From Vicugna pacos (taxonomy: Eukaryota > Chordata > Mammalia > Artiodactyla > Camelidae), in assembly GCF_048564905.1 (NCBI RefSeq), contig NC_133020.1, positions 17,827,501 through 17,891,500 of the forward strand: DNA of 64,000 bases. The letters are read 5' to 3'. This document shows, in pieces, positions 52,301 to 60,514 of the stretch. Below the pieces are notes generated by a model that was not told the origin of the DNA, searched no databases, and worked only from the letters and a program-made list of their open reading frames with translations. Numbering within the stretch: the first letter of the stretch is position 1; every line of letters starts with the position of its first letter. Both the position numbers and the translations under genes were made by a program.

Positions 52301-55300
52301 GGGCAGTTATCTCACACCTTTTCTTGCCTCATAACATCAAGACCTTTCTTCCCCAACTCACCCTCAGTTAAAGGCTTCACTTTCTATCTTACTGAGAAAA
52401 CAGAATCAGAAAGAAAAGAACCTCTAACTGCTCAAGCTCTGTATGTAATGGCATTACCTGCCCCTGCCCCCATATACTCTGCCTGATCTTTTGCTACTGA
52501 GGATGAACTGTCCGTGCTCTAATAGAACCATCTCCCCACCCCCCAAGCGCCAGATCACATGCTCTCTTACCCCCTAAAGGATACTGCTCCAACAGTTGTT
52601 CCCTGTCCCTCCAGCATCACCAGATTTCCCCTCTCTCTGATTATTCCCATTCAGTATATACACATGTAATGTTGTCCATTTTATAAAAAAAGAAAAGTCC
52701 TCCCTTGACTCTACTTCTGCCTCTAGCTACCACCCCATTTATCTGCTACTCCTTAAAGCAAAGCAACCAGGAAGAGTTACCTAAACTCACCATCTCTAAC
52801 CCCTCTCCTTCCATTGTCTGATAAACCTATTCCAATCAGGCGTCTGACCCCACCACTCTGAGACAGTGTTCATTAAGGTTACTAGCAATTGCCACATTGC
52901 TAAGTTCTGCAATTAAATGTGCAGCTGATCTCTCTTTTTTGAAATGTTCTCTTAATTTAGCTTCCATTTAGCCCCTTTGTTCACTTTCTGCCTCAATGAC
53001 TCGTCCTTAGTTTCTTCTACTGGTTCTTTCTCACCTTCCCAGCTTCTAAATGTTGAACTATTTTAGGTCTTATGTCTTCACATTGCTTTTCTTCTTCATC
53101 TATACTCACTCCAATCTCATTTAAACATCTTCTGTGTGCTGAAGACTAAATCCCAAATGTGTGTCATTAGCTGGCACCTCCCCCTGAACTCCACAATCAC
53201 ATAACCCACAGTCCAAATCTGCTCCTCTCACTCAACCCCACCTCAGTAAATGACAACCCACTTTTCTAGTTGCTGAAGTCAAAAAGCCTTGTAATCATCC
53301 CAGATTCTTCTTTCTCTAACTCTGTAAATCCAATCCAATCCATCAACAATCCTGATGGCTCTACTTTCAAAATTTACTCAGAACCTGACTTAATCATCTC
53401 CACCACTATTACCCAGGCAAGTGACCTGGTATCAGTTCATTAACCTCTTAGTTAGTCCCCTGCTTCTTGCCTTGCCCCTTACAGTCTCGGCTCAACACAG
53501 TAGATAGTGATACTTTTGAAATGTCAGACCATGTCACTCCTGCACTCAAAACCCAATGGCGTTCAAGCACACCCTCTCTGAAGCTGAAGTCTTTACCATG
53601 ACCTACAACTTCCTAGATCAGTGCTTCTCAAACTTAAACACATCTGAGTGCCTTGGGGATGTTCTTAAAAAGTGGACTTTCTGATTCAGTAGTTTGGGGA
53701 TGAGCCTTCATCCTGCGTTTCTCACAGGCTCCTAAATCATGACACTAACACTGCTGGTCTGAAGACCGCACTCTGAGGAGCAAGACCCTGGAATACTCTG
53801 CATCACTTCACGACTGACCTCTTCTCTCCTAGCTTGCTCCGCTCCTACCACATTGACATTTGCCCTCCTCAGAGCTCCAGCACTGGCTCTTCTGTCTGCT
53901 TGGAACGCCCTTCCTGAGAACCTGCAGAGTCTACTTCCTCACTTTCAAGGTCTCTGCTCAAATGTCACCATCAGCAAGCCTTCTGATTATCCAACATAAA
54001 ATGCCAGGCATATCCTGGCACACCATGATTTTTTTATCTTGCTTTATTTTTCTCCTTGGCACTTAAATCCATCTGACACACTCCATATTTATTTATTACT
54101 TGTTGAAAGCCTTGAGAGAAAGAACTTTGTCATCTTATCTGTTTTATTTACTCTTGTATCCTCAGTGCCTAGAACAGTGCCTGGCACATAGCATCTCATC
54201 AGCAAGTACCTGAACAAATTAAACAATCTGATCTTGTATATTTGTAGTAGAGCTTGTATGTAGGGTTCTAAATACCAAAAGCAATGCAGTTGTTACGAAA
54301 AGGACTCTTAAAGAGCGTGATCATCCATTTAAAAGAGTAATTCATAATGATAACTGAAGAACAGTTTGCTATAGGGTACAGGTCGTGCCACTGACGCTGC
54401 ACAGATCCACGCAGTAGGGAAAGAGCAGTCTGTGGACACTGTCAGTTGGTCACCCATCAGTCACCCTCCACTCCTTGCCCTCTTCCTTGCTTACCGAATG
54501 GTGGTATGTTCAGGTTTAGGCATGCTCCTAGGTAACAATCTTGATCAATATATCCAATCTGGGCAATTCCATTTCCCTTACTAGTAATTATTTAGGGAAA
54601 TAGGCACATGATCCAATCCTGGCTAAGTCTGTTGGGAGGCTTCTGATAGTTTTAAAACAAGAAGAAAAAGCACAAGGAAGAAAATCCCTTTTTCTACCTC
54701 TGTGCATCAGAACAAGGAGCTGTCATCTGGCAGAGGAGACAAGCTGGAGTTACATCATCACACTGCTTGATAATTAATCAACCCTACTTGTTTTAGGAGA
54801 TAAAGTAGGTTATTACCCCTGTCTTTACAGATGAGGAAACCAAGGCACAGAGAGAATAAGTAACTGTGTGAGGTCAGAGTGTTGGAGCCAGGATTCAAAT
54901 CCGGGCAGCCCGACTCCATAGTTTTTTAATCTCTACTCTGTAACTCTCCAAAGCAACCTAACTGATACAAGACACTTCCAATAAGTACAGTGACATTATG
55001 AATGGGGTCATCTTGATAATGCCTGACTTGTTCTTCATTATCTATAGGTTTCAACAGCACTGTGTATATATTATACACTGTTGCAACTCTATGTATATAA
55101 TACAATTTTTCCATTATTGCAACTCTTGGAAACAAGCTCTAGACTCTAAAAAAGTATTACCTGAAACAGGTCAAGTCCCATACATTCTGAGAAAGCTATC
55201 TTCTCCCACAACTCTTAAAACCACCAGGACTTCATTTTGGCCTACGGTAAGAAGTAAAGATCTAAAATAAAATTTTCCCCAGAGTAACATATACACCAAG

Positions 55301-55633
55301 AGTGTTTACTAAGTAATCTAGAGAAGGCGATCAATGAATATACTCTTCATGCAATGCAACACCAGGGAGAAAACAGCAAGGACAGGAAAGACACGATCCT
55401 TGCTCTCATGGAGCTCAGTGGTGTAACGGAACACACAGAAGACGTAACTCCACGTGGGAAGGCTGTTCTGAAGTGCCAGGCACAGTGGCAGCTAGGGGAG
55501 TCTTACCTCTAAGGTGCGATGGGAGATGTCTGATGGACAGTACCTCTTGCACGACATACTGATTCACCCCTCCACTTTTCAACAATTCTTCTGGAGATAA
55601 GGGCAGATGGAACTCATACGGCCGAGGAGACAT
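31332..55633 (-). CDS. NCAPD2: NCAPD2, condensin I complex subunit D2 (CAP-D2; complete, 31 coding exons)
   Basis: CAP-D2 is the HEAT-repeat subunit of condensin I that, with SMC2, SMC4, CAP-G and CAP-H, compacts mitotic chromosomes. The 31 coding exons sum to 4,203 nt, 1,400 residues, against 1,401 in human as I recall it. The start exon 55507-55655 encodes MSPRPYEFHLPLSPEELLKS from the ATG at 55633-55631; the stop TAG is at 31334-31332. The bulk is helical HEAT-type sequence, for example NALKMNCYALVRLLESFET, NSFVRSRVLQLFTRIVQQK and DPAQQVRKTAGLVMTHLIL. The C-terminal tail is basic and Ser/Thr-Pro-rich (DNDFVTPEPRR, MTEDETPKKATPIRR), as expected for the Cdk1-regulated, chromatin-targeting end. 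Every junction keeps the frame; exon coordinates are listed in three separate entries. Intron 4 hosts a scaRNA. Confidence 0.96.
32095..32600 (+). mobile_element. L1 3' end (mammal-wide L1MA-like), NCAPD2 intron 29
   Basis: The order GGAACCTTAAATGC...CACTAAGTGAAAGAA...TATGACATTCTG...GTGGTTGCCGGGG...CGTTTGTCTAAAC...ends in AATAAAGTCTATGG and an A-rich tail. This follows the 3' untranslated region of older L1 elements, in sense orientation. It is a 5'-truncated copy. Confidence 0.65.
33450..33600 (-). repeat. MIR SINE fragment, NCAPD2 intron 27
   Basis: GCAGAAGGAACAGGCACAGAGAGG...TACTGCCAAATCCCACACAGCTAA...CAGAGCCAGGATGC follows the reverse complement of the MIR core. Confidence 0.6.
36632..36951. 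other. NCAPD2 intron 18, no feature seen
   Basis: This is a short intron of unique sequence. Confidence 0.5.
37086..38249. other. NCAPD2 intron 17, 5' portion unassigned
   Basis: This holds C/T-rich DNA with CCTCTGCTCCCCTACC-like stretches that may be a decayed L2 fragment, but no clear consensus match was made. No RNA gene or coding exon was seen. Confidence 0.4.
38250..38455 (+). repeat. MIR SINE, NCAPD2 intron 17
   Basis: AAGCCTGAGTTTGAATCTC...CCACTAACTAGCTG...TAACCTCTCTGCGCTTCAG...GATTAAACCAGTTAATATGAG...GAACAGTGCCTGGCAGGCA follows the MIR consensus in order over about 200 bases. Confidence 0.8.
38870..39152 (+). mobile_element. L1 3' end, cetartiodactyl type, NCAPD2 intron 16
   Basis: The end ACACAATACTGTACATCAACTATACTTCAGTAAAC is the typical 3' terminus of cetartiodactyl L1 elements, preceded by CACGGGGAACACGGCCAATG (from GGGGAA...AGCCAAT-type sequence). 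It is strongly 5'-truncated and in sense orientation on the plus strand. Confidence 0.65.
40750..41180 (+). mobile_element. L1 3' UTR fragment, NCAPD2 intron 13
   Basis: GGGTTAATTTATAGCATGGCC...AGCCATAGCAAATGAGGCAGC...TACTTGTGTAAAAAGAAAG...GGGAAGGGAACTAAGG...GGGACTTTTCATGGCATGTCC...TTGTACCATGTGAACGTATTG matches the order of the L1 3' region in sense orientation, with substantial divergence. Confidence 0.6.
43254..44256. other. NCAPD2 intron 9, no clear feature
   Basis: This is 1 kb of unique-looking sequence. It was searched for the NCAPD2-hosted scaRNA, which was found in intron 4 instead. Confidence 0.5.
45197..45328 (-). mobile_element. Camelid tRNA-derived SINE (Vic-1-like), NCAPD2 intron 6
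   Basis: The reverse complement reads GGTGGGAGGGTATAGCTCAA with the A box, then GCATGGACGAGGTTCTGGATTCAGTCCCTAG with a diverged B box. The copy is older and more diverged than the one at 49.86 kb. Confidence 0.75.
45420..46565 (+). mobile_element. L2 LINE 3' half, NCAPD2 intron 6
   Basis: Decayed reverse-transcriptase C-terminal sequence (for example TCTATGTCCAAAGCAGAACT) is followed by CAACAGCCTCCTAACTGGTCCC, GCTCAAATGTCACCATCTTGAGGAG, TATGAGGGCAGAAATG and the end TAAATACTGTTTCATAAATGAATAAA. This is the order of the mammalian L2 3' end. An open frame at 45443-46081 lies inside it and is not a host gene. Confidence 0.8.
47450..47788 (-). ncRNA. SCARNA10: SCARNA10 / U85 small Cajal-body RNA in NCAPD2 intron 4
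   Basis: On the minus strand a terminal stem CAGCCA (47783-47778) pairs with TGGCTG (47460-47455). Inside it lie a C box ATGATGA (47776-47770) and a D box CTGA (47464-47461). Just 5' of the D box is GATCTTTGGTAAT, which pairs with the U5 snRNA loop so that the fifth base from the D box, a G, faces C45; this is the known target of U85. The span of about 330-340 nt fits the composite C/D-H/ACA layout of U85, which is hosted by NCAPD2 in human. A CAB-like TGAG lies in GGCTGAGCC and an ACA in GGACACATT. Those H/ACA details are tentative; the C/D part is strong. U85 guides 2'-O-methylation of C45 and pseudouridylation of U46 in U5. Confidence 0.87.
48430..48585 (-). repeat. MIR-like SINE fragment, NCAPD2 intron 2
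   Basis: CATGCCTATTTTATGGGAAAAGAAATTAAATGTCAGAGTAGCTATGTGACTTG resembles the reverse complement of MIR (ATTTTACAGATGAGGAAACTGAGG type). Divergence is high. Confidence 0.5.
48590..49690. mobile_element. Ancient L1M-type 3' region, NCAPD2 intron 2
   Basis: CTTTGAAACTATGTAAATATCCTGTTTCTC, ATCTATGGATGATTCCTTCCTGCC, TACTACTGTGGAGTTTACTAAAGGTGATTTTTC and ATTTTGTTGCTCAGATTGTCC occur in the order known from old L1 (L1M) 3' untranslated regions. Orientation is not certain. Confidence 0.6.
49706..49730. repeat. (CA)n microsatellite
   Basis: This is a run of CA repeats after GTAGG. Confidence 0.9.
49857..49998 (+). mobile_element. Camelid tRNA-derived SINE (Vic-1-like), NCAPD2 intron 2
   Basis: This is the best-kept copy. 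It opens AGGGAAGGGTATACAGCTCA, the A box region GCTCAGTGGTAGAGTGCC is followed by CATGCACAAGGTCCTGG and the B box GGATTCAATCCCCAG, then a TAAATAAATAAATAAACC tail and an A-rich end. Flanks ATTTACTAG and ACTTACTAA look like a target-site duplication. It is not a functional tRNA gene. Confidence 0.88.
50152..50636. mobile_element. Tigger/mariner-type nonautonomous DNA transposon (MITE)
   Basis: The ends are imperfect inverted repeats: ACAGATCTTCC...TTTACCATGGGGTTATG at the left, and AGTTGAACCATCC...GGGGGACGTCTGT at the right. Internal landmarks ATGCATTTAATACACCTAACCTACCGAACATCA and CCTACAGTTGGGCAAAATC are those of a well-known mammalian Tigger-related MITE. TA flanks both ends, as expected for this superfamily. 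Confidence 0.78.
51620..51785 (+). repeat. MIR SINE, NCAPD2 intron 2
   Basis: GTTTCCCCTTCGGTAAACTGGGAATAATAACAG...CCCCACAGGGCTTTTTAG...GATTAAGTGAGATGATCTATGTGAAGCA...CAATACTTAGCACACAATG follows the MIR 3' half. Confidence 0.8.
51830..52110. mobile_element. Probable old L1 3' fragment
   Basis: TACAGAAAAGTGAAAATGAG...CACTGTTAACATTTGGC...TTTTTAATGGTGCGTAACATTCCATTGAATG resembles the 3' region of mammal-wide L1 elements. The match is from memory and of low resolution. Confidence 0.45.
52200..54225 (+). mobile_element. L2 LINE, long 3' copy interrupted by an hAT element
   Basis: Decayed L2 reverse-transcriptase sequence (from about 52.2 kb) continues through AGACCATGTCACTCCTGCACTCAAAACCCAATGGC. 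It is interrupted at about 53618-53785 by an hAT element. It resumes at GAATACTCTGCATCACTTC and ends in GCTCAAATGTCACCATCAGC, TGAAAGCCTTGAGAGAAAGAAC and CAGTGCCTAGAACAGTGCCTGGCACATAG. The 5' boundary is uncertain and could extend to about 51.05 kb. Confidence 0.72.
53618..53785 (+). mobile_element. hAT-Charlie nonautonomous transposon (MER5A-like) inside an L2
   Basis: CAGTGCTTCTCAAACTTAAACACATCTG...TTTCTGATTCAGTAGTTTGGGGATG...CTGCTGGTCTGAAGACCGCACTCTGAGGAG follows the MER5A consensus from one terminal inverted repeat to the other. It sits within the L2 copy and so is younger than that copy. Confidence 0.75.
54790..54950 (-). repeat. MIR SINE, NCAPD2 intron 2
   Basis: TTACAGATGAGGAAACCAAGGCACAGAGAGAATAAGTAACTG...GGAGCCAGGATTCAAATCCGGGCAGCCCGACTCCA is the reverse complement of the MIR body. 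Confidence 0.82.
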
Positions 55634-55794
55634 CTTTCTCCACAGGCTCACAGGGCTGGAAGCCAAACAGTAAGTAAGTCAGGGTCTACATCTAAGGGTT
55701 GTCTTTTTGTCTGGTTCTATTATTCCTTTCCTCCAATATATAATGCTTTTCAGTCTTACATCAAGCTAATAACATTATCTTAGAGGGTGTGAGA

Positions 55795-55970
55795 TAAACC
55801 CTGGGCTAGAAACTAATTCCAGTTGTGACTCTGATACAAGTTGGTCATGTCACTTAGTTCCCTGTGCCTCATCTGTAAAACAAGGTTACTGATCTCTGAT
55901 TACAAAGTTGCCCTGAGGATGAAATGAGCCAAGGGGTATGAAAGTGTTTAAATAATTGTAAAGTGGCATA
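55795..55970 (+). repeat. MIR SINE, NCAPD2 intron 1
   Basis: CAGTTGTGACTCTGATACAAG...CTTAGTTCCCTGTGCCTCATCTGTAAAACAAGG...GGATGAAATGAGCC follows the MIR consensus in sense orientation. Confidence 0.75.
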
Positions 55971-56109
55971 TCGATGCGTTAAGGTAGCATTATTAATCCT
56001 GTTTTAACGGGCAAAGCTTCTTAAGTATAGGGAGAATGTGTCATTTGAGCCCAGAACAGTGGCCCAGGATGGGATAATGGACTTCCTGGCTCCAGAACGT
56101 AAGAGCATT

Positions 56110-56270
56110 AACTGTTATTTGTTTACTCCGTGCCACGTTCTGTTAGGCTATAAGAATGTGTCGTATCTGATCTAATCCTCCAAACGCCAGTCTCATGCGA
56201 GTGCATAATAATACAGCTCAATCTGCAGATGAGGAAATTGAGGCTAAGAAAGGTTAAGCGATTTGCCCCA
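56110..56270 (-). repeat. MIR SINE, NCAPD2 intron 1
   Basis: TGTTTACTCCGTGCCACGTTCTGTTAGGC...CAGATGAGGAAATTGAGGCTAAGAAAGGTTAAGCGATTTGCCCC is the reverse complement of MIR. Confidence 0.75.
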
Positions 56271-56416
56271 ATTCCCTTGCGGATCTGTGAGAATGTTTCT
56301 ACCACGACGTACCGCAAGGACCGCTAGACCTCCCAGGCTAAAACCCGCGTCATACTGCCCGGTACCCAATTTTCCCGGCCTCTCCTTCCCCGCTCCCCCT
56401 GACCACCACACCTTAC

Positions 56417-56680
56417 GGGAGAACTTCACCCGCCGTTCCTCCAACTCGGGTTGTGGAGCTGAAATTAAGGGAAAGCCACCGTGGGGACAATACGCACCAA
56501 TCAGAGAGGCAGCACACCGGCGGGCAGAGAAACCAGCCAATGCCAGTCAGGCGGAGGCAAAAACCCGCCTCGGAGACCGTAGCCCGGCGGGCAAAGTCAC
56601 AAATGTGGAGTTCAAATCCCAACGGCTGCAAGAGGGCCAATGGCGACGCTCGCTGCACAGACTCGCCAATCAGAGGAGGA
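56417..56680 (-). promoter_or_regulatory. NCAPD2: NCAPD2 promoter and noncoding exon 1, with CCAAT boxes and a CHR-like element
   Basis: Noncoding exon 1 ends at 56417, where the minus-strand donor GTAAGG begins at 56416. CCAAT is written on the plus strand at 56497-56501, 56537-56541, 56637-56641 and 56666-56670, so ATTGG on the gene strand. TTTGAA, a cell-cycle homology region (CHR) core, lies at 56616-56611 on the gene strand, about 21 bp downstream of the nearest CCAAT; the two upstream CCAATs are 29 bp apart. Paired NF-Y boxes with a CHR are a hallmark of G2/M genes. Function is inferred. Confidence 0.55.
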
Positions 56681-57179
56681 GCCGGAAAGCCCAAGGAGGG
56701 CGGGGCCTAGACTCCGGCTCCCCCACCGTCCCCGCCCCCTGGTCCCCTGATGCCTCCTTCTTCACAGGATCCTCCTTTTTCCCAGTTGCGGGGGAAGAGG
56801 CCCTGGCGGTGCCTGCCAGAGATGCCTGGTTCCTAGCTGAGAAGTGGCAGTGCCCCTGGGACAGTGACCCATTCAGTCACCCCCAGGACAGGAGGCAAGT
56901 TCAGGCCGGTAGTTAGAAGGCTTAGGCTCTGGTCCGGGTTCCGCCATCTCCTCTGCTATGTGATGTCCAAGCAGGTCACTGCACTCTCTCAGCCTCAGAC
57001 TTCCTTCCCTGTCGACCAGGGGTAATAAAAACAGCTACAGAGCAAAGCTGCTGTGGGGCACAAAGAAAGGAAGCTCTAGGTTCCAGGTTCTGGACCTTCA
57101 TCTCCCTCAGTTGAGGGACGCCCAAGGAAACAGGACAAGGTGAATTTTCTTGAAATTCAGTTCTGGGGCGCCTCAGACA

Positions 57180-57463
57180 ACGAAACGAGACCCTCAGCTC
57201 TGCTGGCGCTCCCCAACTTCCGGCGGGCCGACCGGAAGCGCCTCGGCGTGGCGGGGCGTCAAGGCGGCGCTGCACCGGAACCTGGGGGGCGGGGTCAAGG
57301 CGGGCCCTACGCCCGGAGCTGCTTGGGTAAAGCCCAAGATGGCTGCGCGCACCTAGTGCCGGAGTGGGGACAGCGGTGACGGTACCTGTCTTCTTCTCGA
57401 AGGTCAGGTCTGGCCCTCACTGCTGTGCCGTGCGGAGGCTGTTGTAGAGAAGAGACGAGAACA
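57180..57463 (+). promoter_or_regulatory. MRPL51: MRPL51 promoter and 5' leader
   Basis: Two opposed ETS/GABP-type sites, ACTTCCGG (57216-57223) and ACCGGAAG (57231-57238), precede a YY1-type AAGATGGCTG at 57336-57345. YY1 motifs often mark the start region of mitochondrial and ribosomal protein genes. No TATA box is seen. Together with the NCAPD2 promoter this makes a divergent CpG-rich interval of about 0.9 kb. Confidence 0.55.
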
Positions 57464-58359
<896 letters not shown>

Positions 58360-58547
58360 AAGAGAGACCTGGGAACTGTGGAATGGGACTTGTTTGGAAT
58401 CTGTTATCCACATGTTTTACTTTCCTCTGGATGCTATATTACTTATTCATGTGGACTAGGAAGTGTAACTCATCCCTAAGTCTTATAGCCTTAGATTTGG
58501 ACTCACCACTTGCCCTTTGAGTCTAACCATGCCTGTGGTGTTTAAGA

Positions 58548-58553
58548 AATAAA
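58548..58553 (+). terminator. MRPL51: MRPL51 polyadenylation signal AATAAA
   Basis: AATAAA lies about 190 bases after the stop codon and is followed by a T-rich stretch. Confidence 0.85.
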
Positions 58554-58889
58554 AATTATTTTTGGCACCTTTTGACATTTGGCCCTTCATGTATTGAAAG
58601 TGATAACTTTAAATTGCCCCATTGTGCCATCATGTTAAATGTATTTTGAAAAACCCTTCCACACTGGAGTGAAATGTAATAGAAAAATGGAATTATACTT
58701 TTGCACTGTTCTTATCAAAAAATATTTATTGGCTATCTTTTCTGAGCTGAGAACTGTAGGAAGAACAAAGTATAATGTATCCTCCCCCATGCTTTTATAG
58801 TCAGGGGTATAAAGTTATATTCTCACATGTACACTTTAATATGAAGCATTAAGTACCATATGGGTGGTTGGCGTGAATGAGTCCTAAGC

Positions 58890-58990
58890 CTAACTGATCA
58901 TCAGAATCTCTGGGTAGTTTAACAGTTTCAAAAGCTGGTCCCTGGCCCCCAGAGATTTGACAGCTGTAGAGCTGAACTGAGTCTTGTGCA
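58890..58990 (+). mobile_element. Partial hAT (MER5-like) element
   Basis: ACTGATCATCAGAATCTCTGGGTAGTTTAAC...GCTGGTCCCTGGCCCCCAGAGATTTGAC resembles the interior of MER5A, with missing ends. Confidence 0.5.
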
Positions 58991-59981
58991 TCTATGTGGG
59001 ATTTTTTCCCTAATAATTACAAAGAATATATCCATACATACAGACATACAATGCAAATTTTAAAATTACAAAAGAGTAAGCAGATGAAAAGTATTCTCAC
59101 AGTTTGTTTTTTTATGCTTCTTCTTGGAGGCAACCACTCTTAAGAGATTCTTTGTAATTCTAAACATGTACTGTGTATGTATAAGCCTTCCTATTTGTCT
59201 ATCTCTTTTTTTAAAAGTAGGATTTCATACACACTATTCATGGTGCATGGTGCATTTTCAATTTGACAGAATGTAGGTATTGTTTTATATTCTCACATTA
59301 TGTACTGTAATGATTTAATGGGTTTCATTTTGATAGACTTTTAGATTGTTTTCAGGCTTTTGCTTTTTCAAAGTATAACTTCTCTAATTTTTGGTAATTC
59401 TAATTTTAAAAGCCAGATGATTTTAAGTAGCTGTGTTTGGAAACCACTAATGTGGACTGGAGGATAAATAACCTAGACAGGAGAATGTATTTGGCCTAAT
59501 CAGGAGAGGCTTCATAGAAGAGGTTGGATTTCAGTAAGCAGAGAAACAAGTACAATGTTTCAAGTGGGGAAGAGAATAGTGATCAGTGGTGCATGGTGAG
59601 AGGACACAATGTGTTGGGAGATGGCTGGGTAGGTCTACCTATAATGAAGCATATATGGCACTCTCTGCCTTTTTGTCTTTTAACAATTTCACTGGCCATG
59701 AATCAAGTTAAATAAGGTTGACATTACTCAATCAAGAGGAGAAAAATGTAGCTACAATTTCTAGAATTGTGTTGTGATTGGGGTTATGTTTAGTATGTCT
59801 CCAGTGCCTAGTATATATGAGGCTCTCAATAAATATTTGCAGAATGAAATAAGGAAAATATTTGATATACTGCTTTTAAAGAAATCTTTTATGTGGCTTT
59901 AAAGTGCTATTTGTGTTTCTTAGGATGGTTTATTAGGTTGATGTGAATAAGTCTCTACTATGGTATAGATTATAGATTAAA

Positions 59982-60190
59982 AACATGGCCTTTGGAGTCA
60001 GGTCTAGACTTAAACCCAAGCTCTACCACTCTGTTTATATGACCCTAGGCAAAGTAGCTAATGTCTATGAGCCTTAGTTTTTTTTTTTTCCAGCCTGTCA
60101 AGTAGGAATAATACAACATCTTCGTCTTAGGGTTGTGTGAGGAATAAATTAAATTATGTGTGTAAAATATTTAATACAGAGTTTGGCTAG
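59982..60190 (+). repeat. MIR SINE
   Basis: CATGGCCTTTGGAGTCAGG...CCAAGCTCTACCACTCTG...GCAAAGTAGCTAATGTCTATGAGCC...TTGTGTGAGGAATAAATTAAATTATG follows MIR across almost its whole length, with a T-run in the middle. Confidence 0.8.
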
Positions 60191-60248
60191 TGCAGATGGT
60201 AATGACACTCCTCTGGAGTGTATAGGTGCCAAGAATTAGGAAAAACCT

Positions 60249-60345
60249 GAAGAGGGGGTTGGTATAGCTCGGTGGTAAAGGAGGTCCTGGGTTCAATCCT
60301 TAGTACCTCCATAAAGAAAAAAAACAGCAAAAAAAAAAAAAAAAA
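60249..60345 (+). mobile_element. Camelid tRNA-derived SINE with an internal deletion
   Basis: GGGTTGGTATAGCTCGGTGGTAAA passes directly to GGAGGTCCTGGGTTCAATCC, so about 20 bases between the A and B boxes are missing compared with the copy at 49.86 kb. An A-rich tail follows. Flanks AAAACCTGAAGA and AAAAACTGAAGAA look like a target-site duplication. Confidence 0.8.
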
Positions 60346-60514
60346 CTGAAGAAATTGAATGGAAATATGTTTTTTAAGTTATTCAAACTTTTCATTTATA
60401 AGAGTAGCGTTGCAAACTAAAGAAAATTACTTATAGACACAAATTGGGATTTGAAGATTAAGGAATTATGGTGATTAGGTCTTTTATTTGATCCCAGTCC
60501 TTTAAAGTTAGTAC

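Larger units (their letters stand above)
42405..55655 (-). other. NCAPD2: NCAPD2 exons 2-12 (map)
   Basis: Exon coordinates, high to low because the gene is on the minus strand: exon 2 55655-55507 (coding from 55633), 3 48270-48195, 4 47917-47859, 5 47379-47198, 6 46906-46764, 7 44911-44784, 8 44711-44588, 9 44404-44257, 10 43253-43056, 11 42724-42590, 12 42492-42405. For exon 8 the donor is GTGACT after GAG-ATT-GTG-AG. An earlier GTGAGG would break the frame by five bases. Confidence 0.88.
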
